Of a stretch of 64,000 bases of DNA, positions 1-8,818 are shown piece by piece. The notes under the pieces are model-generated. The model made no database searches and was not told the DNA's origin. It saw only the letters and a list, made by a program, of their open reading frames with translations. Source of the DNA: Bog-473 sp963838835 (GTDB taxonomy: Bacteria > Actinomycetota > Acidimicrobiia > Acidimicrobiales > RAAP-2); contig CAWITA010000018.1 of NCBI GenBank assembly GCA_963838835.1, positions 221,774 to 285,773 on the forward strand, given 5' to 3'. Each line of letters starts with the position of its first letter. Position 1 is the stretch's first letter. Both the position numbers and the translations under genes were made by a program.

Positions 1-23
1 GCAGGGTGCGCCCCTCGAGCGCG

Positions 24-1154
24 CTACTGACCCCCGGCGGCGAGGCGCTGCTTGGTCGTCAGGTGCTCGGGATCTTTGTCGAAGTCCTTCAACACGTGTT
101 TTCCGAACGTCTCGACGGCTTCCTGGCACGACTCGATCGAGATGGAGGTCGAGAGCATGCCGAAGGCAAGCTGGTCGGCTCCGGTGGCGGCGTAATGCTC
201 GACCGCCTTGGCCACCTCGTCGGGCGTTCCGACGGCGATGTCACCCGAGGCGATGACGGCATCGAGCGTGTCGGCGTCCATGGGGGGGATGAGCTTTGGC
301 CACTCGGGGACCCCCGGGGGCCGCGGGAACGTGTCCAGGTAGCGGAACACGAGGCTCAGGTGGTAGTTCGAATCGGACTCGAGGAACGTCTGGCGCGCCT
401 TCGCCCCGTCCTCCATGCAGATCATCTGCGTCGTGATCATCACGTTGTTGTTCACGAAGCCGCCCACCGGGTTCGTGCAGTCCTCGATCTTCTCCTTGTA
501 GCGGCTGACCAGCGGGGTGAGCTGGTCGGCCGTCGAGAAGCCGAAACACAGGACACCGACGCCGAGCTCGGCCGCCAAGTCGAAGGTCGATGGGCTGCCG
601 GCAGCCATCCAGATCGGCGGGTGGGGCTTGGCGTAGGGCTTGGGCAGGACGTTGCGCGGCGGCATGGAGAAGAACTTGCCGTCGTAGCTGTAGTCCGTCT
701 CCTTCCACATGCGCACGATCTGGGGCAGGGTCTCGGCCACCATGGCGCGGGTGAGCTCGGGGTCCTCGATCCCGAAGCCTCGCTGCTCGGTGGTGGAGGA
801 GCCGCGTCCGGTGCCGAACTCGAAGCGGCCGGCCGAGAGGTGGTCGAGCATGGCGACTCGCTCGGCGATGCGAGCGGGGTGGTTCGCCGGCGGCGTGATG
901 TTGAAGATGCCCGAGCCGATGTGGATGTTGTTCGTCTTCGCGGCCACGAAGGCCAGGAACGACTCGGAGTCGGACAGGTGCGAGTACTCGGTGAGGAAGT
1001 GGTGCTCGGAGGCCCAGGTGTACTTGAACCCGGCCTCGTCGGCCGCCACGATGAACGCCACCTCGTCCATGATGCGGTCGTGCTCGGCCGATGCTCCGTG
1101 CCGCTCGACGTACCGGGGCAGCACGCACGCGGCGTTGAAGATCCCGAATTCCAT
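24..1154 (-). CDS. LLM class flavin-dependent oxidoreductase
   Basis: A 376-residue bacterial-luciferase-like (LLM, TIM-barrel) monooxygenase or reductase. It opens with MEFGIFNA and keeps the family landmarks ASEHHF near residue 50, the LSAGRFEFGTGRG stretch near 120, and the AAGSPSTF stretch near 190 that normally contributes to flavin/F420 phosphate binding. I start it at the ATG at 1154 because the upstream in-frame extension is arginine-rich and unlike the family. A KstR-like palindrome lies 82-95 bases upstream, so it probably belongs to the sterol regulon of the neighbouring cluster. The substrate cannot be read from sequence; FMN or F420 are both possible cofactors. The last gene in its direction lies off the window edge. 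Confidence 0.85.
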   Translation of the reverse strand: MEFGIFNAACVLPRYVERHGASAEHDRIMDEVAFIVAADEAGFKYTWASEHHFLTEYSHLSDSESFLAFVAAKTNNIHIGSGIFNITPPANHPARIAERVAMLDHLSAGRFEFGTGRGSSTTEQRGFGIEDPELTRAMVAETLPQIVRMWKETDYSYDGKFFSMPPRNVLPKPYAKPHPPIWMAAGSPSTFDLAAELGVGVLCFGFSTADQLTPLVSRYKEKIEDCTNPVGGFVNNNVMITTQMICMEDGAKARQTFLESDSNYHLSLVFRYLDTFPRPPGVPEWPKLIPPMDADTLDAVIASGDIAVGTPDEVAKAVEHYAATGADQLAFGMLSTSISIESCQEAVETFGKHVLKDFDKDPEHLTTKQRLAAGGQ

Positions 1155-1235
1155 GGGTTGCCCGTCCTCGTCTCCCCGCGCCGCGCGGTGGGTTCCGGCG
1201 GCGGTCCGACGACGGTAACACGCCGACCCCAAAAA

Positions 1236-1249
1236 TGCAACGTGTTCCA
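1236..1249. promoter_or_regulatory. KstR-like operator upstream of the LLM oxidoreductase
   Basis: TGCAACGTGTTCCA matches the mycobacterial KstR palindrome TNNAACNNGTTNNA at every fixed position. It lies in the 180-base gap between the Ltp2-like stop and the LLM start, 82 bases before that start. KstR is a TetR-family repressor of sterol catabolism released by CoA-thioester intermediates. The regulator gene itself is not in the window, so the assignment rests on motif plus gene context. Confidence 0.65.
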
Positions 1250-1334
1250 ATAATGGTTCCTACAGTCCAGGTCAGGGAGTTTCCGACGCGGGCGTCAACG
1301 ACCCGCTTCTCGGCCTGGCCCGTTCGGGCGCCCC

Positions 1335-2519
1335 TCAGCGGTCGACGCCGAGCACCAGTCCGCTGGTCGGCACGCCGGTCCCCGCCGTGACCACGACGTG
1401 CTCGAGACCCTCGACCTGGTTGACCGAGGTGCCGCGCACCAGCCGCACCCCCTCGGCAATCCCGTTCATGCCGTGCAGGTAGGCCTCACCGAGCTGGCCG
1501 CCGTGCGTGTTGATCGGCAACTCGCCGCCGAGCTCGAGCCGGCCGTCGCGCACGAAGTCCTTGGCCTCGCCCTTGGCACAAAAACCGAGCTCCTCCAATT
1601 GGTAGAGGACGTAGGGGGTGAAGTGGTCGTAGAGGATGGCGGCCTGCATGTCGTCGGGTCCGAGCCCGGAGTTCTCCCACAGCTGGCGCGCCACCACGGC
1701 CATCTCGGGCAGCCCGAGCAGATCATCGCGGTAGTAGCTCGTCATCATGTCCTGGCCGGCGCCCGAGCCCTGTGCCGCCGCCCGGATGACCACCGGCGTC
1801 GTCGGCAGGTCGCGGGCGCGCTCGAGCGAGGTGACCACGAGCGCCTGTCCACCGTCGGTCTCCTGGCAGCAGTCGAGCAGGTGCAGCGGCTCCACGATCC
1901 AGCGGCTGGCCTGATGCTCCTCGAGGGTGATCGGTTGCTCGTAGAACCAGGCCCTGGGATTGGTCGCCGCATGCTTGCGGTCGGCCACCGCCACCCGGCC
2001 GAGGTCCTCGCTCGTGGCGCCGGTGACGGCCAGGTAGCGCTGGGCCGCCATGGCCACCCAGGACGCCGGCGTGAGCAGCCCGACCGGCAGGTACGAGGCC
2101 ATGTGCGCGTTCTCCGCGTTGGGCAGCGGGACCCGGCCCTGGACACCCATCCCGAAGCGGCTCCCGGAGCGCTCGTTGAAGGCGCGGTAGGCCACCACGA
2201 CGTCGGCGACGCCCGAGGACACGGCCAGCGCCGCTTGCTGGATGGTCGCGCACGCCGCCCCGCCGCCGTAGTGGATGCGGCTGAAGAAGGTCAGTTCCCC
2301 GATGCCGAGACTGCGGGCGATGTCGATGTCGGGGTTGGTGTCGGAGCTGAAGGTGACCATTCCCTGCACCTCGGACGGGGCGATGCCGGCGTCCTTCAGC
2401 GCGGTGTCGACCGCCTCGGCGGCGAGGCGCAGCTCGGAACGCCCCGAGTTCTTCGAGAACTCGGTGGCGCCGATGCCGGTAATTGCCGTCGTCCCGGAGA
2501 AGGTGTGCGACCGCGCCAT
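1335..2519 (-). CDS. Thiolase-like lipid-transfer protein (Ltp2-like steroid side-chain aldolase)
   Basis: A 394-residue SCP-x/thiolase-fold protein of the lipid-transfer group. It has the N-terminal AITGIGATEFSKNSGR pattern and the C-terminal INTHGGQLGEAYLHG segment. It lacks the usual thiolase nucleophile pattern, as expected for Ltp2-type retro-aldolases, which cleave the 17-hydroxy side-chain CoA ester and release propionyl-CoA. In known systems Ltp2 works as a complex with the DUF35 domain of ChsH2, and a ChsH2-like gene is in this operon. The ATG overlaps the stop of the ChsH1-like gene, so it is the distal gene of a coupled five-gene operon. Gene context decides between Ltp2 and other lipid-transfer thiolases. 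Confidence 0.85.
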   Translation of the reverse strand: MARSHTFSGTTAITGIGATEFSKNSGRSELRLAAEAVDTALKDAGIAPSEVQGMVTFSSDTNPDIDIARSLGIGELTFFSRIHYGGGAACATIQQAALAVSSGVADVVVAYRAFNERSGSRFGMGVQGRVPLPNAENAHMASYLPVGLLTPASWVAMAAQRYLAVTGATSEDLGRVAVADRKHAATNPRAWFYEQPITLEEHQASRWIVEPLHLLDCCQETDGGQALVVTSLERARDLPTTPVVIRAAAQGSGAGQDMMTSYYRDDLLGLPEMAVVARQLWENSGLGPDDMQAAILYDHFTPYVLYQLEELGFCAKGEAKDFVRDGRLELGGELPINTHGGQLGEAYLHGMNGIAEGVRLVRGTSVNQVEGLEHVVVTAGTGVPTSGLVLGVDR

Positions 2520-2969
2520 CAGCCGGCCTCCTCCCCGAGCGGAAGGACGACGTTGACCGTGCCCGTCACGTGGTCACCGCGGTCGTTGGTACCGCGGACC
2601 GCGACGGTCACCATTCCGCTCGTGCCGTCGTCGCCCAGCGGGCCCTTGGCCGTCACCGACCCGGTCAGGGTCATGGTGCAGCCCGGGTAGTTGGGTGCGC
2701 CGAGCCGGATGTTGACCTCCGACAGCCGGCCGCCGCGGCCCCGACCATTCGGTGACGTAGCGCCCCACCAGTCCGTTCGTCGTCAGGATGTTCATGAAGA
2801 TGTCCTCCGAGCCGCGCTCCCTGGCCCGTACGGGATCGTGGTGCACGTCCTGGTAGTCCCGGCTGGCGAGGGCGCCCGCCACGATCAAGGTGCGGGTGAT
2901 CGGCAAGACCAACGTCGGCAGCTCGTCGCCCACCGAGACGTCGAAGAACGACGGACCCGGTGCCGTCAC
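2519..2969 (-). CDS. MaoC-like hydratase, ChsH1-like (one frameshift)
   Basis: A hot-dog fold enoyl-CoA hydratase subunit. The 5' part has a clear MaoC signature, RDYQDVHHDPVRARERG, then TTNGLVGRYVTEWSG. After about 2735-2750 the reading continues in another frame as SEVNIRLGAPNYPGCTM and runs to VVLPLGEEAG and a TGA that overlaps the Ltp2-like ATG. The span is 451 bases, one more than a multiple of three, so a single extra base would explain it. Restored, the protein is about 149 residues, normal for ChsH1. ChsH1 pairs with ChsH2 to hydrate the side-chain enoyl-CoA. The run of G and C at the break favours a sequencing error over a true pseudogene. Confidence 0.8.
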
Positions 2970-4111
2970 TGCCCCGCCTCAGCCTGGACCAGAGCCCGCT
3001 CCGCGATCTCCGCACCGAGGCGCGCCAACTGCGCGCTCGGCCCGCCCAGCATGAGCTCTATCTGCTTTCCCCACAGGAAGTAGCGATGGATGGGGTAGGT
3101 GATGTCCGCTCCTATGCCGCCATGGAGGTGCTGGGTGGCGTGCACCGTCCGCTGGCCGCGCTCGGCGGCCTGCCACTTGGCCACCCGCGCTGCGTCCGCG
3201 GCGTCGCGGCCGGTGTCGAAACGCCAGGCCGCGTTCTGCCACGTGACGCGCATCGCCTCGATGTCGATGGCGGCGTCGGCCGCCCGCAGCATGGTGGCCT
3301 GGAACGTACTGAGGGGCCTTCCGAACTGGTGGCGCGTGTTGAGGTACTCGGCTGTCTGGGTGAGCGCAGCCTCGCAGACGCCGACCTGGAGGGCGCACAG
3401 CGCGACGGTGGCGGCGACCTGCAGGAAGTCGAGCGCCGCCCGGCCCAGGTCGGGACCCACGAGGACGTCCTCGGCCCCCACGGGCACCGCGGCGAGACGC
3501 AGGTGCGGGTGGATTTCGCGATTGGTGGTCACCGCTCGCTCGAGCGAGACCCCCGCTGCCCGCGGATCGACCAGCGCCAGCAGGACGCCGCCGTCCTCGC
3601 CGCGGGCCGGCACCACGACGCGGGCCGCCAGGTGGGCCTGGGGTACGGCGAGCTCGGTTCCCTCGAGCACCCACCCCTCGCCGCGCACCGTGGCCCGCAC
3701 GGCCGGGGACGCCGTCGGGCTGAGCGCACTGGCGTTCAGCGCGGCGGTCAGAAGCACCTCACCCGAGACGACGCCGGGCAGCCAGCGGGCCTGCTGCGCC
3801 TCCGAGCCGAAGTGGGCGATCGGGAAGGCGCCCAGCACGAGGGTCGCCCACAGCGGCACCGGCGCCACGACGTTCCCCTGCGCTTCGAGCAGGAGGCACA
3901 ACTCCATGAGGCCGTGGCCGGCGCCCCCCTCGGACTCGGGCACGGCCAAACCCAGCAGGTCGGCATCGGCCAGGGCCTGCCACAGCGCGCGGTCGATGCG
4001 CTCGTCGCCCCGTTCGACGGCGGCGACGCGCTCGGGATCGACCATGCCCGAGAAGAGCCCGGTCGCCGCCTCGGAGACCGCGAGCTGTTCGTCGCTCCAG
4101 GCGAAATCCAT
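2966..4111 (-). CDS. Acyl-CoA dehydrogenase, FadE28/ChsE1-like subunit
   Basis: A 381-residue acyl-CoA dehydrogenase resembling FadE28 (ChsE1) of Mycobacterium, notably the C-terminal HLHGGIGADITYPIHRY segment and LGGPSAQLARLGA. The helix that carries the catalytic glutamate in its partner subunits reads ALCALQVGVCEAAL here, without the ERV motif. This fits the non-catalytic half of an alpha2beta2 heterotetramer. The partner is most likely the FadE29-like protein two genes upstream. The ATG overlaps the ChsH2-like stop and its own stop overlaps the ChsH1-like start, each by four bases. The proposed substrate is the 3-carbon steroid side-chain CoA ester, inferred from context. Confidence 0.87.
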   Translation of the reverse strand: MDFAWSDEQLAVSEAATGLFSGMVDPERVAAVERGDERIDRALWQALADADLLGLAVPESEGGAGHGLMELCLLLEAQGNVVAPVPLWATLVLGAFPIAHFGSEAQQARWLPGVVSGEVLLTAALNASALSPTASPAVRATVRGEGWVLEGTELAVPQAHLAARVVVPARGEDGGVLLALVDPRAAGVSLERAVTTNREIHPHLRLAAVPVGAEDVLVGPDLGRAALDFLQVAATVALCALQVGVCEAALTQTAEYLNTRHQFGRPLSTFQATMLRAADAAIDIEAMRVTWQNAAWRFDTGRDAADAARVAKWQAAERGQRTVHATQHLHGGIGADITYPIHRYFLWGKQIELMLGGPSAQLARLGAEIAERALVQAEAGQ

Positions 4112-5193
4112 CAGGCCCCCTCCCCCGCTGCGCCACGATCTGCCGGCACGAACAACGGCAGCGACAGCTCGTCGTCGTAGTCGACGAACTCAGCCCGCAG
4201 GGCCATCCCCACCTCGATGGCGTCCGGTTCCACACCACCGATGTTCGCCACCACCCGGGTTCCCTCCTCCAGCTCGACCAGGCCGATCGGCAGTGGGTAC
4301 TCGAACGCCGGAACCTGCGGGTAGTGCACGACGACGTAGGAGTACAAGGTGCCCCGGCCACTCGCTTCGACCGCGTCCCACTCGAACGAGCCGCAGGTCG
4401 CACAGGCCGGGAGCGGCGGATGGCGCAGCGTGCCGCACGACGTGCAGTGCTGGATCAGCAGCCGGTGGGCCCGGGCCCCCTCGAACCAGAACGCGTTGTC
4501 CTGGGTGAGGGCGGGATGCGGGCGTTGCGGGCGTGGGAGGGTGCGCGGTGGCGGCAGGTACTTGAGGATCCGGAAGCGCATCGTGGCGACCGGCTCGCCG
4601 CCGTCGAAGAGCGTCTGGATCTGCTCCGCCGACATGGGAGCCGCGGGCACGTCGGCCTCGGGCACCGCCACGTAGTCCAGGCGCGTCGTGATGAAGCGTC
4701 CCGTGCCCAGGCCCGTGCGCTTGGGGTCGGAGATCGACTCGATCACCGAGCACGCCAGCACCCGGTCGCCCACCATCAGGGGGCGCCCGTAGTGCTGCTC
4801 GCAGTCGGTGGCGACCACCGAGGTGAGTCCCTCGTCCTGGAGCAGGCCCATCATGACGTCGTCGGGCCCGCTTCCCCGCTCCCCGGCGGCCCGGGCCTCT
4901 TCGACCGCGACCGAAGCGCGCAGACCCCGCATGATCCAGGCCTGCAGCATGGTGGGTGGGGCGATGAGGCGCTCGTACCCCGCCGCCCGCGCCGCCTCGT
5001 TGGAGACGTAGACGGGGTTCTCGTCCCCGATGGACTCCACCCAGTGCCTGATCATCGGGAGGTTCACCGCGTCGGGCGAGAGCGTGGGCGGGCCGGCGGC
5101 GAGCCCCACGAGCCTCGCCAGCTCGTCGCTGTGGTCGGGCAAGGCGGCGAGCTCCTCGAAGCGCCCCGAGCGCTCCGATGCGACCGCGCTCAC
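4111..5193 (-). CDS. MaoC-DUF35 fusion hydratase subunit, ChsH2-like
   Basis: A 360-residue two-domain protein. Residues ~35-195 form an FAS1-like/MaoC dehydratase domain (IGDENPVYVSNEAARAAGY, then APPTMLQAWIM). Residues ~225-350 form a DUF35 domain with a rubredoxin-like zinc ribbon, CTSCGTLRHPPLPACATCG, and an OB-fold after it. This is the architecture of ChsH2, which completes the hydratase with ChsH1 and whose DUF35 domain docks Ltp2 in known steroid degraders. The start overlaps the upstream FadE29-like stop by four bases. In the mycobacterial igr operon this gene follows both fadE genes; here it lies between them. Confidence 0.88.
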   Translation of the reverse strand: MSAVASERSGRFEELAALPDHSDELARLVGLAAGPPTLSPDAVNLPMIRHWVESIGDENPVYVSNEAARAAGYERLIAPPTMLQAWIMRGLRASVAVEEARAAGERGSGPDDVMMGLLQDEGLTSVVATDCEQHYGRPLMVGDRVLACSVIESISDPKRTGLGTGRFITTRLDYVAVPEADVPAAPMSAEQIQTLFDGGEPVATMRFRILKYLPPPRTLPRPQRPHPALTQDNAFWFEGARAHRLLIQHCTSCGTLRHPPLPACATCGSFEWDAVEASGRGTLYSYVVVHYPQVPAFEYPLPIGLVELEEGTRVVANIGGVEPDAIEVGMALRAEFVDYDDELSLPLFVPADRGAAGEGA

Positions 5194-6368
5194 CGCGACC
5201 CCCGCGTCATCCCCAGGCCGGCCGCGGCGACGATCTCACGCTGCACCTCGTTCACGCCCCCGCCGAACGTGTTCACCTGGGCTTGGCGCGCCGTGGCCTC
5301 GAGCCGGCCCCGCAACAGCGCACCCGGCGATCCGGGGACGAGATACCCGGCCACGCCGATCACCCCCAAGAGCAAACGCACGATCTCGAGGATCCGCTCG
5401 GTGCCGAAGACCTTGATCGACGACGACTCCGCCCCGGTGAGCTCGCCGTCGGCCACGTGCACCGCCATGCGCCAGTTCAACAACCACATGGCCTCGAGCT
5501 CTGCGTGGCACTTCGCAAGATCCATCTGCACCCAACCCTGGTCGACCAGCGTCCTCCCGTCGTCGGTCTCCCGCGCCGCGGCCCAGGCCACGACGTCCTC
5601 GTAGAGCGAGAGGGCGAGCCCGCTCCAGGCCGCCAACCCGACCCGCTCGTGGTTGAGCTGGGTGGTGATCATCCGCCAGCCCTCGTTCTCCTCGCCGACG
5701 CGGTTCGCCACGGGCACGCGCACGTTGTCGTAGAAGGTCTGCGTCGTCGTCAAGCCGCCGACCGTGTTGATGATCGACCACTCGAAGCCGGGCGCCGCCG
5801 TCGGGACGCAGATGATCGAGATGCCCTTGTGCTTGGGCACGTCAGGATCAGTCCGCACGGCCAGCCAAACGTAGTCGGCCATGTCGGCGCCTGACGTGAA
5901 GATCTTGGCGCCGTTGACCACGTACTCGTCGCCGTCACGCACCGCCCGCGTGCGCAACGACGCCAGGTCCGTGCCCGCCTCGGGCTCGGTGTAGCCGATG
6001 GCAAAGTTGAGCTCGCCGGAGAGGATCTTGGGCAAGAAGAACGACTTCTGCTCCTCGGTGCCGAAGCGCATGATCGTGGGACCCACCGTGTTGATCGTCA
6101 CGAAAGGGAACGGGGCACCGGCGCGACGCGTCTCGTCGAAGAAGATGAATTGGTCGGTGGCCGGCCGGCCCTGGCCGCCGAAGTCCGTGGGCCACCCGAT
6201 GCCCAGCCACCCGTCCTTGCCGATCTGGCGCACGACCTCCCGCCAGGCCTCGCCGCCCTCGCCCCCGCCGGCCAGTCCCGCCCGTACCTCGTCGGTCAGC
6301 AGCTCGGCGTAGTAGCGACGCAACTCGGCGCGCAGCTGCTGCTGCTGGGGGCTCTCTTCGAGGAACAT
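5190..6368 (-). CDS. Acyl-CoA dehydrogenase, FadE29/ChsE2-like subunit
   Basis: A 392-residue acyl-CoA dehydrogenase close in pattern to FadE29 (ChsE2). It has IGYTEPEAGTDLASLRT near residue 125-140, RTDPDVPKHKGISI near 172-185 and FGGGVNEVQREIVAAAGLG at the C-terminus. Glu241 in the LNHERV motif sits at the position of the catalytic base described for FadE29. I start at the ATG at 6368 because the alternative ATG seven codons earlier adds residues not seen in the family. It heads the five-gene catabolic operon and has a KstR-like site 64-77 bases upstream. It probably forms a heterotetramer with the FadE28-like protein. Confidence 0.88.
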   Translation of the reverse strand: MFLEESPQQQQLRAELRRYYAELLTDEVRAGLAGGGEGGEAWREVVRQIGKDGWLGIGWPTDFGGQGRPATDQFIFFDETRRAGAPFPFVTINTVGPTIMRFGTEEQKSFFLPKILSGELNFAIGYTEPEAGTDLASLRTRAVRDGDEYVVNGAKIFTSGADMADYVWLAVRTDPDVPKHKGISIICVPTAAPGFEWSIINTVGGLTTTQTFYDNVRVPVANRVGEENEGWRMITTQLNHERVGLAAWSGLALSLYEDVVAWAAARETDDGRTLVDQGWVQMDLAKCHAELEAMWLLNWRMAVHVADGELTGAESSSIKVFGTERILEIVRLLLGVIGVAGYLVPGSPGALLRGRLEATARQAQVNTFGGGVNEVQREIVAAAGLGMTRGSR

Positions 6369-6431
6369 CGTGGGCAGCCTCGCGTGCACTCCGCGGTCCC
6401 TGCCAGGTCAAGGCCGCGCTCGTATCAAAAA

Positions 6432-6445
6432 TGTAACACGTTCTC
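6432..6445. promoter_or_regulatory. KstR-like operator of the side-chain operon
   Basis: TGTAACACGTTCTC matches TNNAACNNGTTNNA at all fixed positions but the last. It lies in the divergent intergenic region (6369-6598) on the operon side, next to an AT-rich patch that could hold the minus-strand -10 element. Confidence 0.6.
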
Positions 6446-6516
6446 GTTTCGGGAGGGCCGGGGCTCCCCTCGTGGCGCGACGCGCCGACCACTCGGGTTC
6501 CGCCGGCGGGCGTGCC

Positions 6517-6540
6517 TATGATCGATTGACACACGTTCTA
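6517..6540 (+). promoter_or_regulatory. CYP125-like gene promoter with overlapping KstR-like operator
   Basis: A TATGAT -10 box at 6517-6522 is followed at 6527-6540 by TGACACACGTTCTA, a KstR-type palindrome with one mismatch. The operator would cover the predicted transcription start, a classic repression geometry. The remaining bases up to the TTG start at 6599 contain a GAAAGGGGGG ribosome-binding stretch. Confidence 0.55.
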
Positions 6541-6598
6541 GAAACGCCCGCAAAGGGCCAGGCACCCGGAAAGCGCCGGGTGTCCGAAAGGGGGGTCC

Positions 6599-7853
6599 TT
6601 GAGCCTCGAGGAGATCGACCTCATCGACGGGCGGAACTTCGTGGCCGGGGTGCCCTACCAGTGGTTCGCCGAGCTCCGCCGGGAGGCCCCCGTGTTTTGG
6701 CATCCCGAGGAGATCGCCCCGCGGGGCGGCTTCTGGGCCGTCACCCGCTACGACGACTGCGTGCACGTCAACCGGGACTGGGAGCACTTCTCCTCCGCCC
6801 GTCGCGGCGCCCTCTTCCACGAAACCGAAGAGGAACAGCTGGCCCAGCAGCAGCTGTTGATGCTCAACATGGACCCGACCATGCACACGCGCTACCGCCG
6901 CCTGGTCAACAAGGGCTTCACCCCCAAGATGGTGCGCGACCTCGAGCAGCAGATCATCGGGTACGCCGACGGCATCATCGACACCGTGTGCGAGCGCGGC
7001 CGCTGCCGACTTCGTCGAAGAAATGGCCGCCGAGCTCCCCCTCCTCGTCATCGCCGAGCTGCTGGGCGTGCCCCAGGAGGATCGGCGCATGGTCTTCGAC
7101 TGGTCCAATCGCATGATCGGCGCGGAGGACCCCGAGTACCAGATTCCCGGTGCGGCACCGGACGAGGCGCTCATGCAGGTCTACAGCTACGCCGAGGAGC
7201 TGGCCGCGAAGCGACGCCTCCAGCCCAGGCAGGACTTGATCTCGGTCCTGCTCGATGCCGAGGTCGAAGGCGAGAAGCTCAACGAGCTCGAGCTCGATCT
7301 TTTCTTCCTCCTCCTCATCGTGGCGGGGAACGAGACCACCCGGAACCTGATGTCCGGTGCCATGACCGCCTTCTTCGACCACCCCGACCAGTGGGAGCTC
7401 CTACGCCGGGACCGTTCCCTGCTGCCGAGCGCCGTCGAGGAGATGCTGCGCTACGTCACGCCCGTGATGCACTTCCGCCGCACGGCGACCGAAGACATGG
7501 AGATGCGGGGGCAGGAGATCAAGGAGGGCGACAAGATCGTCTTCTGGCACACCTCGGCGAACCGCGACGAGACGGCTTTTGACGACCCCGACACCTTCGA
7601 CGTGACCCGCTCCCCCAACAACCACATCGCTTTCGGCGGCGGCGGGCCGCACTTCTGCCTGGGCGCCAACCTCGCCCGCATGGAGATCATGGTGATGTTC
7701 GACCGCCTGCTCGACCGGGTGCCCGACATCCGGCTGGACGGCGAGGTCCAACGACTGCAGTCGAATTTCATCAACGGGACCAAGCACATCCCCGTCGCCT
7801 TCGAGCCGTCGGCGCCAGTCGGCGGCACACCGCTCCCCGCCCGGGCCCGCTGA
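6599..7853 (+). CDS. Cytochrome P450, CYP125-like (one frameshift)
   Basis: A P450 that resembles CYP125, the enzyme that oxidises the terminal methyl of the sterol side chain. The N-terminal half reads FWAVTRYDDCVHVNRD and MLNMDPTMHTRYRRLVNKGF. The second half has LLGVPQEDRRMVFDWSN, EDPEYQ, the I-helix VAGNETTRN, ExxR in EEMLR, and the haem loop FGGGGPHFCLGANLARME. The frame changes near 7000-7003; removing one C restores ERGAADFVEEMAAELP, and the span of 1255 bases is one over a multiple of three. The restored length is about 417 residues, normal. The TTG start is backed by a strong purine-rich Shine-Dalgarno. CYP142 is the main alternative family. It is divergent from the side-chain operon, with a KstR-like site on each side of the gap. 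Confidence 0.83.
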
Positions 7854-7863
7854 GGCCGCCGCC

Positions 7864-8769
7864 GTGACCGAGCGCGCGGTGCGCTTCCATCAGGCGGTCG
7901 CCTTCCTCCCCACCCGCCAGATCCTCCCCCTGGCCCGGGTCTGCGACGACCTGGGCTACGGCGGCCTGTACGTCTCCGACCACCTCTTCAACCCGCGGCG
8001 GCGGGAGTCGCGCTACACCTATTCGACCAGCGAGGACGGGGCGCCGGGGTGGGAGGACGACACGGCCTGGCCGGACCCGATGTGCGTGATCTCCGCCTGC
8101 GCCGGCGCGACCGAGAACCTCCTCTTCACCACGGGTATCTACATCGCCCCGTTGCGCGACCTCATGACGGCGGCGAAGACGGTGGGCACGACCGCCGTGC
8201 TGTCGGGTAACCGGCTCCGCCTCGGCATCGGGGTGGGCTGGTGCAAGGAGGAATTCGACCAGACGGGGCAGGACTTCGCCACCCGCGGCAAGCGCTTGGA
8301 CGAGATGATCGTCGCCCTGCGGGCCCTGTGGCGGGGCGGCTACGTCGAGTTCCACGGCGACTTCTACGACGTCCCGGAGTGCCAGATGGAGCCCGCCCCC
8401 TCCGAGCCGGTGCCCATCATCGGTGGCGGCCACTCCCCCGTCGCGCTGCGTCGCACCGCCGAACTGTGCGACGGTTGGATCGCCGCCGGCGCCTACAGCG
8501 AGGAGGAGGCGTGGCTCCACCTCACCAACCTCCGGGAGGCACTCGAGAAGGCCGGCCGCGACGAAGACGGCTTCAGCATCTATCTCTCGCTCAACGAGCC
8601 ACCCGACGTCGACCTGTACCGTCGCTTCGCCGACGCCGGGGTGACCGACTTCGTGTGCGCGCCCTGGATGTTCGTCGACGTCGCCCCGGGCACGCCCGAC
8701 AACGAGGCGCTGGCGGCACGCCTGCCCGCGGTGCGGTGGTTCGCCGACGAGATCATCGCCAAGGTCTGA
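7864..8769 (+). CDS. LLM class F420-dependent oxidoreductase (Rv2161c-type family)
   Basis: A 301-residue LLM-fold oxidoreductase. Landmarks are YGGLYVSDHLF near residue 40, TTGIYIAPLRD near 90, LGIGVGWCKEEFDQTGQDF near 120-140 and PIIGGGHSPVALRRTAE near 185. The GIGVGWCKEEF pattern is typical of the F420-dependent subgroup named after Rv2161c. It begins at a GTG ten bases after the P450 stop and is probably co-transcribed with it. The substrate is unknown; a role in steroid metabolism is inferred only from position. Confidence 0.8.
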   Translation: MTERAVRFHQAVAFLPTRQILPLARVCDDLGYGGLYVSDHLFNPRRRESRYTYSTSEDGAPGWEDDTAWPDPMCVISACAGATENLLFTTGIYIAPLRDLMTAAKTVGTTAVLSGNRLRLGIGVGWCKEEFDQTGQDFATRGKRLDEMIVALRALWRGGYVEFHGDFYDVPECQMEPAPSEPVPIIGGGHSPVALRRTAELCDGWIAAGAYSEEEAWLHLTNLREALEKAGRDEDGFSIYLSLNEPPDVDLYRRFADAGVTDFVCAPWMFVDVAPGTPDNEALAARLPAVRWFADEIIAKV

Positions 8770-8818
8770 CACACTCCGACGCACGCGGGAGACGCGAGAC
8801 GCGCGAGAGGAGCCGCAC

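Noticed and set aside
5263..5276. AACGTGTT core resembling a KstR site
   Set aside because: It lies inside the FadE29-like coding sequence and lacks both outer T and A positions of the palindrome.
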